Shown: in pieces, positions 1-5,617 of the stretch
Numbering within the stretch: position 1 is the first letter of the stretch
Layout: each line of letters opens with the position of its first letter
From: Planococcaceae bacterium UBA3370
Lineage (GTDB): Bacteria > Bacillota > Bacilli > Bacillales_A > Planococcaceae
Reading direction: 5' to 3'
NCBI GenBank assembly: GCA_002360295.1
Contig: DEQI01000021.1
Coordinates: 1-6,767, forward strand
DNA: 6,767 nucleotides
Notes under the pieces: model-generated
What the model was told of the DNA's origin: nothing
Seen by the model: the letters and a program-made list of their open reading frames with translations, nothing else
Databases searched by the model: none
Position numbers and translations under genes: made by a program

Positions 1-149
1 TGTGATAACGCCTTCGTGACCAACATCATGTTGGCCTCAGCCGTAACGGAAATCAACTTAGCTAATGCTAATAGAAGATTTCAGATTTCATTATTTGTCT
101 GCTACCACTTATTTACAGATTAGTAGAGGCACCATTTTTTAAACAAATT
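1..149. other. Non-coding segment upstream of purH, with a 15-base palindrome
   Basis: I recognise no gene here. In Bacillus the purN 3' end would lie close upstream of purH, but none of the three plus frames gives a PurN-like C-terminus. Frame 1 stays open to a TAG at 121-123, with a peptide I do not recognise and no start or ribosome site in the window. Positions 20-34 form a perfect palindrome (CCAACAT-C-ATGTTGG), and TTAGC (58-62) pairs with GCTAA (67-71). Read on the minus strand, the part around 40-57 (TTGATTTCCGTTACGG) resembles intergenic repeat sequence I associate with Bacillales genomes. That is an impression only and needs a genome search. Confidence 0.35.
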
Positions 150-163
150 GGAGGACTTTAATC

Positions 164-1690
164 GTGACAAAACGTGCACTTATCAGCGTTTCGAACAAAG
201 AGGGTATTTTAGAATTTGCAAAAGAATTAGTCGCATTAGGTTATGAAATTTTATCAACTGGTGGTACGAAAACAATGTTACAAGATAACAATGTGCCAGT
301 AACCGCTGTAGACGAAGTAACAAAATTCCCTGAAATTTTAGATGGTCGTGTGAAAACATTAAACCCAATGATTCACGGTGGACTTTTAGGGAAATTCGAT
401 GATGCTTCACATCAAGCACAAATGACTAAGCATGGAATAGAGCCAATTGAAATCGTTTGTGTCAATCTTTACCCATTCGTTGAAACCATTTCAAAGCCTA
501 ATGTCACGTGGGATGATGCGATTGAAAATATCGACATTGGCGGTCCAACCATGTTACGTTCTGCTGCGAAAAATCATCAATATGTAACGGTTATTGTCGA
601 TTCAAATGATTATGCTACAGTATTGGCAGAACTAAAAGCAAATGGCGCAACAACTATTGAAACGCGTCGCAAGCTAGCTGCAAAAGTATTCCGCCATACA
701 GCGGCATATGATTCATACATTTCAAACCATTTAACTGAAGAAGACTTCCCAGAAAGCTTAACGTTAACATATGAATTAAAACAATCTTTACGCTACGGTG
801 AAAACCCTCACCAAAAAGCAGCGTTCTATCAAAAACGTTTAGGCTCAGATTTCTCTATTGCATTTGCACAACAATTACATGGGAAAGAACTTTCTTATAA
901 TAATATTCAAGATGCGAATGCGGCACTGCAAATTGTAAAAGAATTTACTATGCCAGCAGCAGTGGCAGTAAAACATATGAACCCTTGTGGCGTTGGAACA
1001 GGGGCTACTATCGAAGAAGCATTCGGTAAAGCATACGAAGCAGATCCAACATCTATTTTCGGTGGTATTATCGCTTTAAATAAAGAAGTAGATGTAGCCA
1101 CTGCGAAGATGCTTTCAGAAATTTTCTTAGAAATCATCATTGCACCAAGCTTCTCAGCTGAAGCGCTAGAATTATTATCACAAAAGAAAAACATCCGCTT
1201 AATGACGATTGATTTTTCACAAGCAAAGCAAGACAAATTCAATGTTGTATCAGTTGAAGGTGGTTTATTAGTACAAGAGCCAGACCGTTATGGTTTCGAT
1301 AACGCCGAAGTGAAAGTCGTAACAGACCGTGAACCAACCGCACAAGAATGGGATGCATTAAAACTTGGTTGGGCAGTTGTCAAGCATGTGAAATCTAATG
1401 CCATTGTGGTATCAGATGCGCAAATGACATTAGGTGTTGGTGCAGGGCAAATGAACCGTGTTGGTGCGGCGAAAATTGCCTTCGAACAAGCAGGTGAAAA
1501 GGCAAAAGGGGCAGCATTAGCATCTGACGCGTTCTTCCCAATGGGTGATACGGTCGAGGCAGCACATGCAGCTGGAATTACGGCTATTATTCAACCAGGT
1601 GGCTCTATTAAAGACCAAGATTCCATTGATAAAGCAAATGAGTATGGTATTGCCATGGTATTTACAGGTGTTCGTCATTTCAAACATTAA
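164..1690 (+). CDS. purH: Bifunctional AICAR formyltransferase / IMP cyclohydrolase PurH
   Basis: PurH catalyses the last two steps of de novo purine synthesis in the cytoplasm. It formylates AICAR using 10-formyl-tetrahydrofolate, then closes the ring to give IMP. The 508-residue length is normal for the family. The N-terminal MGS-like cyclohydrolase domain (about 1-145) shows SVSNKEG (8-14), STGGT (31-35), GRVKTLNP (61-68), NLYPF (101-105) and [15 protein letters not shown] (123-137). The C-terminal transformylase domain shows [11 protein letters not shown] (209-219), the catalytic Lys-His pair in KHMNPCG (K270, H271) and SDAFFPMGD (454-462). Translation starts at GTG. GGAGG at 150-154 sits 9 bases upstream, and the protein begins [10 protein letters not shown] as family members do. 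It should be transcribed from an upstream pur promoter, since none is visible here. No frameshift or missing key residue was seen. Confidence 0.98.
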   Translation: MTKRALISVSNKEGILEFAKELVALGYEILSTGGTKTMLQDNNVPVTAVDEVTKFPEILDGRVKTLNPMIHGGLLGKFDDASHQAQMTKHGIEPIEIVCVNLYPFVETISKPNVTWDDAIENIDIGGPTMLRSAAKNHQYVTVIVDSNDYATVLAELKANGATTIETRRKLAAKVFRHTAAYDSYISNHLTEEDFPESLTLTYELKQSLRYGENPHQKAAFYQKRLGSDFSIAFAQQLHGKELSYNNIQDANAALQIVKEFTMPAAVAVKHMNPCGVGTGATIEEAFGKAYEADPTSIFGGIIALNKEVDVATAKMLSEIFLEIIIAPSFSAEALELLSQKKNIRLMTIDFSQAKQDKFNVVSVEGGLLVQEPDRYGFDNAEVKVVTDREPTAQEWDALKLGWAVVKHVKSNAIVVSDAQMTLGVGAGQMNRVGAAKIAFEQAGEKAKGAALASDAFFPMGDTVEAAHAAGITAIIQPGGSIKDQDSIDKANEYGIAMVFTGVRHFKH

Positions 1691-1700
1691 GAAGGAGACT
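1691..1700 (+). promoter_or_regulatory. Orphan Shine-Dalgarno sequence directly after the purH stop
   Basis: GAAGGAGACT follows the purH TAA immediately and contains a strong GGAG core. No ATG, GTG or TTG follows at a usable distance; the next bases are a T-rich run. It looks like a ribosome site that once served a gene starting a few bases after purH, most simply purD. The present purD has its own GGAGGG site at 2144-2149. The decades GGAGACTATT (1694-1703) and GGAGGGTATT (2144-2153) agree at 8 of 10 positions, consistent with the intervening DNA having been inserted at this point. The insertion history is inference. Confidence 0.45.
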
Positions 1701-1725
1701 ATTTTTTCTCTAATTCATAAAACTA

Positions 1726-1754
1726 TAGCAAGTACGTGAATATGGCGTTATAAT
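1726..1754 (+). promoter_or_regulatory. Possible sigma-A promoter for the hairpin-array RNA
   Basis: A perfect -10 hexamer TATAAT lies at 1749-1754. The best -35 at a 17-base spacing is TAGCAA (1726-1731), which matches TTGACA at only 3 of 6 positions, and the extended -10 TG is absent. If used, transcription would begin near 1761, a few bases before the first hairpin, and would run to the terminator at 2037. AT-rich DNA produces TATAAT by chance fairly often, so this is tentative. Readthrough from purH is the alternative source of the RNA. Confidence 0.35.
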
Positions 1755-1767
1755 AGAATAATGTTTC

Positions 1768-1792
1768 GTTGCTATTCTGGCCGGATAGTAAC
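1768..1792 (+). repeat. Array hairpin 1
   Basis: A 10-bp stem (1768-1777 with 1783-1792) closes the five-base loop TGGCC (1778-1782). Two of the ten pairs are G-U wobbles, so the structure is better as RNA than as DNA. Confidence 0.7.
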
Positions 1793-1811
1793 AGAAGCGC
1801 GTAGATTGTTC

Positions 1812-1849
1812 GTATAATGATTTCTTTCTGGCCGGAAGAACAGTTATAC
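1812..1849 (+). repeat. Array hairpin 2
   Basis: An upper stem of 7 pairs (TTCTTTC 1822-1828 with GGAAGAA 1834-1840, one wobble) closes the loop TGGCC (1829-1833). A lower stem GTATAA (1812-1817) with TTATAC (1844-1849) is separated from it by a 4x3 internal loop. Confidence 0.65.
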
Positions 1850-1855
1850 ATAGAA

Positions 1856-1885
1856 GAAAGCATAGCTTTGGCCGGATATGCTTTC
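1856..1885 (+). repeat. Array hairpin 3
   Basis: A perfect 9-bp stem GAAAGCATA (1856-1864) with TATGCTTTC (1877-1885) encloses a 12-base apical region (1865-1876) containing TGGCCGG at 1869-1875. Within the apex only weak T-G pairs could form, so this loop is probably more open than those of hairpins 1 and 2. Confidence 0.7.
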
Positions 1886-1893
1886 AATCCATG

Positions 1894-1934
1894 TTGCACG
1901 ATCATTCCCTTTGGCCGGAGGATGATCGAGGCAA
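1894..1934 (+). repeat. Array hairpin 4
   Basis: CGATCATTCC (1899-1908) faces GGATGATCG and the adjoining bases (1920-1928), with one wobble and one C/A mismatch below the apex. TGGCCGG lies at 1912-1918. A further TTGC (1894-1897) with GCAA (1931-1934) extends the stem beyond a small A/AG internal loop. Confidence 0.7.
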
Positions 1935-1937
1935 TCC

Positions 1938-1999
1938 TATTACACTTTTGAAAAACAATATTATTCTGGTCGGGTACGATTGTTTTTCGAAGTGTAATA
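1938..1999 (+). repeat. Array hairpin 5 (longest, variant loop TGGTC)
   Basis: This is the longest stem. TATTACACTT (1938-1947) pairs with AAGTGTAATA (1990-1999). After a small TT/G irregularity, GAAAAACAAT (1950-1959) pairs with ATTGTTTTTC (1979-1988). Five inner pairs (1962-1966 with 1972-1976) close the loop TGGTC (1967-1971). The loop differs from the other four by C to T, which still allows G-U pairing with a GGCC loop. It abuts the terminator directly. Confidence 0.75.
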
Positions 2000-2037
2000 A
2001 AAACGCTCGCTTATGTATGTAGGCGAGCGTTTTTTTT
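1999..2037 (+). terminator. Strong intrinsic terminator between purH and purD
   Basis: CGCTCGC (2004-2010) pairs perfectly with GCGAGCG (2023-2029), extended by A-T pairs from the flanking A and T runs, around a 12-base loop. Eight T residues follow (2030-2037). The plus-strand U tract is the better one; five A residues at 1999-2003 give a weaker tract on the minus strand. It should end, or strongly attenuate, transcripts coming from purH or from the hairpin array. Confidence 0.88.
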
Positions 2038-2143
2038 ATTTTAATTGATAAAAAAGTATAAGTTTCTGGAGTAACAACATTGTCTAGCTCCATCAATAGG
2101 ATGCTTATGCTTTTGTTAAGCCATAATAAAAATTTTGTTATTT
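2038..2143 (+). other. AT-rich stretch between terminator and purD; no convincing promoter
   Basis: This 106-base stretch should hold a promoter if purD is not fed by readthrough of the terminator. I find only partial matches. TATAAG at 2057-2062 lacks a good -35. TTGTCT (2080-2085) has only GCTTAT at the correct distance. TTGTTA (2113-2118) with TGTTAT (2136-2141) would start transcription inside the ribosome site. No gene or strong inverted repeat is seen. Confidence 0.4.
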
Positions 2144-2157
2144 GGAGGGTATTACGT

Positions 2158-3408
2158 ATGAAAGTTCTAGTTATTGGTAGTGGTGGTCGTGAGCATGCGA
2201 TTGCTAAACAATTTAGCATGGCTCCATCTGTTGAAAAAGTATTTGTTGCACCAGGGAATGACGGGATGAGCAAGGATGCAGAAGTGATTGCAATCGATGC
2301 ATTAGATTTTGAAAGTTTAGCTACTTTTGCAAAAGAAAATAAAGTGGACTTAACGTTTGTTGGCCCTGAACAACCTTTAGCAGCTGGCATAGTAGACTAT
2401 TTCCAAAATCATGGTTTAACGATTTTTGGCCCAACGAAAGCGGCAGCACAAATTGAAGGTTCTAAATCATACGCCAAAGAAATTATGAAAAAATATAATA
2501 TCCCAACAGCTGCTTATGAAACTTTTACAGAGGCTGAACCGGCAATTGCTTACATTAAACAACAAGGTGCACCCATTGTCGTGAAAGCGGATGGATTAGC
2601 GGCAGGTAAAGGTGTTATTGTGGCGATGACAGAAGAAGAAGCAATCGAAGCAGTAAATGACATGATTGGCAATCAACGTTTCGGTGATTCTTCTTCCCGG
2701 GTTGTCGTTGAAGAGTTTTTAGATGGGGAAGAGTTTTCGTTTATGTCATTTGTACATAAAGGACAAATTTATCCAATGGTTATTGCACAAGATCATAAAC
2801 GTGCTTACGATGGCGATAAAGGACCGAATACAGGTGGCATGGGTGCTTATTCACCAGTACCACAAATTCCACAAGAAGTCGTATCACGTGCTTATATCGA
2901 AATTGTAGAACCTACTGTAAAAGCGATGGAAGAAGAGGGGGTATCCTTTACAGGGATTTTGTATGCAGGCCTTATTTTAACAAGCAAAGGACCAAAAGTA
3001 ATTGAGTTCAATGCGCGTTTCGGTGATCCAGAAACTCAAGTCGTCCTTCCGCGAATGGCATCAGACTTTGGGCAATTTATGACAGCGTTAATGGAAGAAA
3101 AATATTTTGATTTACAATGGCATAATGAAGCGATGTTAGGTGTTGTTGTTGCAGCAGAAGGTTACCCAGGTGAAGTGGAAAAAGGAAATCCACTACCGGA
3201 TTTATCTACTATAGAGTTAGAGGTTTATCACGCTGGTACCAAATACGTGGATGGCCAATTTGTTGGGAATGGCGGCCGTGTTCTATTACTAGCGGCTAAA
3301 GCAAGTTCTTTAAAAGAAGCACAAGAAGCCGTTTATGCACAGTTAAATAAAAGTGAATGGCAGTATTTCTTTTACCGAAATGATATTGGTTGGCGTACAT
3401 TTGAGTAA
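2158..3408 (+). CDS. purD: Phosphoribosylamine--glycine ligase PurD (GAR synthetase)
   Basis: PurD joins glycine to 5-phosphoribosylamine using ATP, giving GAR, the second step of de novo purine synthesis in the cytoplasm. The 416-residue length fits the family. Its ATP-grasp architecture is visible: N-terminal GSGGREHA (7-14) and GPEQPLAAG (69-77), the ATP-grasp segment VVKADGLAAGKGV (141-153), DHKRAYDGDKGPNTGGMGAY (212-231), the metal-binding EFNARFGDPETQ (283-294), and a C-terminal FYRNDIG motif (405-411). The ATG at 2158 is chosen because GGAGGG (2144-2149) lies 8 bases upstream and the protein then starts MKVLVIGSGGREHA like its homologues. A longer in-frame reading from a TTG at 2080 adds 26 residues unlike the family. 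It is unusually far from purH (467 bases) and sits behind a terminator, so its expression may be uncoupled from the upstream pur genes. Confidence 0.97.
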   Translation: MKVLVIGSGGREHAIAKQFSMAPSVEKVFVAPGNDGMSKDAEVIAIDALDFESLATFAKENKVDLTFVGPEQPLAAGIVDYFQNHGLTIFGPTKAAAQIEGSKSYAKEIMKKYNIPTAAYETFTEAEPAIAYIKQQGAPIVVKADGLAAGKGVIVAMTEEEAIEAVNDMIGNQRFGDSSSRVVVEEFLDGEEFSFMSFVHKGQIYPMVIAQDHKRAYDGDKGPNTGGMGAYSPVPQIPQEVVSRAYIEIVEPTVKAMEEEGVSFTGILYAGLILTSKGPKVIEFNARFGDPETQVVLPRMASDFGQFMTALMEEKYFDLQWHNEAMLGVVVAAEGYPGEVEKGNPLPDLSTIELEVYHAGTKYVDGQFVGNGGRVLLLAAKASSLKEAQEAVYAQLNKSEWQYFFYRNDIGWRTFE

Positions 3409-3466
3409 TGAAAGAGATAGGCTGCGACAAGTAAAACGCAAAAGATAGGTTTGTAGATCAGGTAAA

Positions 3467-3504
3467 GGGGATGCTCGGAAAGTAGTTGCTTTCTGAACAT
3501 CCCC
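3467..3504. terminator. Imperfect 16-bp hairpin between convergent purD and the DUF2892 gene
   Basis: GGGGATGCTCGGAAAG (3467-3482) pairs with CTTTCTGAACATCCCC (3489-3504) around the loop TAGTTG, with one C/A mismatch and one G-T pair. It lies 58 bases after the purD stop and 7 bases beyond the stop of the minus-strand gene, the place for a shared bidirectional terminator. Neither side has a proper U tract (AACTTCTTT on plus, TTTACC on minus), so it may act inefficiently or mainly protect 3' ends. Confidence 0.5.
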
Positions 3505-3511
3505 AACTTCT

Positions 3512-3721
3512 TTATGCTTGCTCTTCCGTACCTATCATTGCCTTAAGAGGGCAATATAAAAAAGTACCTTCTGCTATTTTCATCGCACCAAGGAATATCA
3601 TCGAATGTCCAATCTTACAGTTTGGATTGCGCGCGATACGGCCGATACCAAATGAAGTCATTGAAACACCACAAATGAGACGGATAAAAGCATTTTGTTC
3701 TGAAATATTTTCATTGAGCAA
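3512..3721 (-). CDS. Small DUF2892 / YgaP-like two-helix membrane protein
   Basis: A 69-residue protein of the DUF2892 type, a family of short inner-membrane proteins of unknown role, sometimes fused to rhodanese domains (YgaP). Two hydrophobic segments are visible, about 12-30 (starting NAFIRLICG) and about 38-56, followed by the family hallmark YCPLKAMIG (56-64) near the C-terminus. There is no in-frame ATG before residue 21, so it must start at TTG. I choose the TTG at 3721 because AAGGAG (complement of 3731-3736) then lies 9 bases upstream. The TTG at 3730 would leave no spacer. It lies opposite to purD and yerA, so it is not part of either operon. I saw no clear promoter for it. Family call fairly sure; function unknown. 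Confidence 0.8.
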   Translation of the reverse strand: MLNENISEQNAFIRLICGVSMTSFGIGRIARNPNCKIGHSMIFLGAMKIAEGTFLYCPLKAMIGTEEQA

Positions 3722-3773
3722 AAGTTCCAACTCCTTTTTAAAAAGTAAATAAAACCCTTTTTAACCTAGCGCT

Positions 3774-3801
3774 TTGCTTTATGAAAGTGCTATGATACGA
3801 T
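3774..3801 (+). promoter_or_regulatory. Probable sigma-A promoter for yerA-yerB-yerC
   Basis: TATGAT at 3791-3796 (5 of 6 to TATAAT) is preceded by TGC at 3788-3790, giving an extended -10 (TGNTATGAT), which can act with a poor -35. An overlapping alternative is TTGCTT (3774-3779) with TACGAT (3796-3801) at a 16-base spacing. Either would give a leader of roughly 70-75 bases before yerA. No riboswitch or PurR-box-like sequence was recognised in that leader. Confidence 0.5.
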
Positions 3802-3875
3802 AAAGCAGTAAAGAGAGAAAGCATACATAGTATGTGTAATTTTGGCGTATTAATTCGAGAAGGGAGCGTTTGAAG

Positions 3876-5603
3876 ATGCCAGGAATTAAGTGGACTATTA
3901 AAGACATACGTGAGCAAGTTTCAGTAATTGATGGGAAACATGCGCCAACAATTGTGCTTGAAAATGCACGTTATTTACACAGCATACTAAGAAAATGGGT
4001 AGTAGGGAATATATGGATTTTAAATGATCGCATTATCTATGTTGGACAAAAAATGCCTGAAATACTTCATCATACAGAAGTGATTGATGTAGCAGGAAAG
4101 ACGATTGTACCCGGTTATATCGAGCCACATGTTCATCCGTTTCAGCTATACAATCCTCAGTCTTTTGCGGAGTTTTCAGCTCAAACAGGTACGACGACGT
4201 TTATTTGTGACAATATGAATTTTGCTGCGCTTATGAACAATAAGAAAGCGTTTACAATACTAGATCAATTACAAGCATTGCCGTTTACATTTTATTGGTG
4301 GGCGCGCTTTGACTCTCAAAGTGAAACCGAGCTTGAAGATAAAATGTATTCAACAGAGTCTGTTTCGGAATGGCTACAGCGTGATGACGTATTGCTAGGT
4401 GGTGAATTAACAGGCTGGCCAAGGCTGTTACACGGAGATGACCAAATGTTGTACTGGATGAAGGTAGCAAAAATGAAAGGGAAAAAATTAGAAGGGCATT
4501 TCCCTGGAGCATCCGAAAAAACATTAACAAGAATGAAATTATTTGGAACAGATGGTGACCATGAGTCCATGACCATTGAAGATGTAGAAAGTCGTCTTTT
4601 ACATGGATATGATGTCACACTGCGCTATTCATCGATTCGCCCAGATTTACCAAAGTTATTAGCCGATATTGTAGAAAAAGAGCTTGATGTATTTCATCAT
4701 TTAATGATGACGACAGATGGTTCTACACCAAGCTTCCATCAAGACGGAGTGATGGATAAATGCATTCGTGTTGCACTTGAAGCAGGAGTAAATCCAATAG
4801 ATGCATATAATATGGCTACGTATAACGTCGCACGCTACTACAATATGACCAACTTACACGGTTTAATAGCTACAGGTCGTTTGGCAACACTTAATATATT
4901 AACAGACGAATTTACGCCAACACCAGAAGCGGTTTTATCAAAAGGTATATGGTTAAAGCGCCATCATGAGAAAAGCTATTCTTTCCCGTCTATTGACTGG
5001 TCACAATTAGGAACGTTAAATATAGACTTTCATTTAACAGATGAAGATTTCCAATTTTCGATGCCTATTGGGATTGAGATGGTGAATGATGTGATAACGA
5101 AGCCTTATAGTGTAACAATCCAAAATCGTAGTGTACTAGATTCATCTCATGATGAAAGTTATTTAATGCTTGTTGACCGACAAGGGAAATGGCGTATTAA
5201 TACGATGATTAAAGGCTTTGCGACAAATGTACAAGGCTTTGCAACATCGTATTCTAATACAGGCGATATTATTTTAATCGGTAAAAGTATTGAGGAAATG
5301 AAGTTTGCCTTCAACAAATTAAAAGAACTAAATGGAGGCATTGTACTAACTGAAAATAAACAAATCGTTTCGTCTATTCCTTTGTCTATTAATGGGAGCT
5401 TTTTTGACGGAGATGTAGCAACGCTTATGGAAAAAGAAATAGCGTTGAAAGAAGCGCTTCGTTTACGTGGCTATCATCATACAGATGCTATATATACATT
5501 ATTATTTTTACAGTCCACACATTTACCATATATTCGAATTACACGTAGAGGATTATTTGATGTCATGAAAAATAAAGTGATGATACCTGCTGTCATGCGT
5601 TAA
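3876..5603 (+). CDS. yerA: YerA-type amidohydrolase, putative adenine deaminase-related
   Basis: A 575-residue cytoplasmic amidohydrolase of the adenine-deaminase-like family, close in length and position to B. subtilis YerA. An N-terminal beta region (about 20-80) leads into PGYIEPHVH (79-87), whose HxH (H85, H87) is the first metal pair. Further family landmarks are GGELTG (175-180), GHFPGAS (207-213, H208), DGDHES (226-231, H229), SSIRPDL (252-258) and TTDGSTP (279-285, D281). A C-terminal adenine-deaminase-like domain follows (about 380-575). Bona fide adenine deaminases usually read HVHIES and TDD here; this protein has HVHPFQ and TDG, so adenine deamination should not be assumed. The ATG at 3876 is favoured, with AGGGAG (3861-3866) 9 bases upstream; a TTG at 3870 would have only a 3-base spacer. 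It heads a unit with yerB 14 bases on. The order next to purD is shared with Bacillus. Substrate unknown. Confidence 0.88.
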   Translation: MPGIKWTIKDIREQVSVIDGKHAPTIVLENARYLHSILRKWVVGNIWILNDRIIYVGQKMPEILHHTEVIDVAGKTIVPGYIEPHVHPFQLYNPQSFAEFSAQTGTTTFICDNMNFAALMNNKKAFTILDQLQALPFTFYWWARFDSQSETELEDKMYSTESVSEWLQRDDVLLGGELTGWPRLLHGDDQMLYWMKVAKMKGKKLEGHFPGASEKTLTRMKLFGTDGDHESMTIEDVESRLLHGYDVTLRYSSIRPDLPKLLADIVEKELDVFHHLMMTTDGSTPSFHQDGVMDKCIRVALEAGVNPIDAYNMATYNVARYYNMTNLHGLIATGRLATLNILTDEFTPTPEAVLSKGIWLKRHHEKSYSFPSIDWSQLGTLNIDFHLTDEDFQFSMPIGIEMVNDVITKPYSVTIQNRSVLDSSHDESYLMLVDRQGKWRINTMIKGFATNVQGFATSYSNTGDIILIGKSIEEMKFAFNKLKELNGGIVLTENKQIVSSIPLSINGSFFDGDVATLMEKEIALKEALRLRGYHHTDAIYTLLFLQSTHLPYIRITRRGLFDVMKNKVMIPAVMR

Positions 5604-5617
5604 AGGGGAGACAAAAG

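Larger units (their letters stand above)
1761..2037 (+). ncRNA. Candidate structured RNA: five tandem hairpins with a shared TGGCCGG apex, ending in a terminator
   Basis: The region has no plausible coding frame but is almost entirely made of inverted repeats. Five stem-loops occur in a row (1768-1792, 1812-1849, 1856-1885, 1894-1934, 1938-1999). The loop and its 3' flank read TGGCCGG in the first four and TGGTCGG in the fifth, at 1778, 1829, 1869, 1912 and 1967. Stem sequences differ completely between hairpins yet remain paired with several G-U pairs, so the shared part is the loop, not a copied stem. An intrinsic terminator closes the region, and a -10 box stands just before the first hairpin. 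It could be an independent small RNA of about 277 nt, a processed purH 3' UTR, or a leader acting on purD. I do not recognise it as a known riboswitch or RNA family. Function unknown. Confidence 0.55.

Noticed and set aside
1..123. Open frame 1 from the window edge to TAG as the tail of an upstream gene
   Set aside because: The translated 40 residues do not resemble PurN or any protein I recognise, and the composition looks non-coding. It cannot be fully excluded because the window starts here.
907..1242. Minus-strand open frame of 111 codons inside purH
   Set aside because: It is antisense to a fully conserved coding region, with no family resemblance or ribosome site.
1813..1818. Second TATAAT as a promoter
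   Set aside because: It lies in the lower stem of hairpin 2 and has no -35-like hexamer upstream (AACAGA at the 17-base spacing).
1723..1905. Minus-strand open frame of 60 codons across hairpins 1-4
   Set aside because: It arises from inverted-repeat DNA, has no recognisable product, and the terminator and -10 box point to plus-strand transcription.
1768..1999. CRISPR array
   Set aside because: The shared unit is only about 7-8 bases at hairpin apices, spacings vary, and stems are internally complementary, unlike direct repeats with unique spacers.
1761..2037. T-box, purine riboswitch or other known leader
   Set aside because: No T-box sequence, purine-riboswitch junction or other recognised aptamer core was seen. 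Serial simple hairpins do not match those folds.
2080..2157. Upstream TTG start extending PurD by 26 residues
   Set aside because: The added residues are unlike PurD N-termini, whereas the ATG at 2158 has a good GGAGGG site at the correct distance and begins with the family's MKVLVIGSGGREHA.
1902..2390. Minus-strand open frame of 162 codons over the terminator and the purD 5' end
   Set aside because: It is antisense to purD and crosses the hairpins and terminator. The product is low in plausibility and no ribosome site was seen.
3486..3752. Plus-strand open frame of 88 codons opposite the DUF2892 gene
   Set aside because: It is the antisense shadow of the minus-strand gene, which has a recognisable family motif and a ribosome site.
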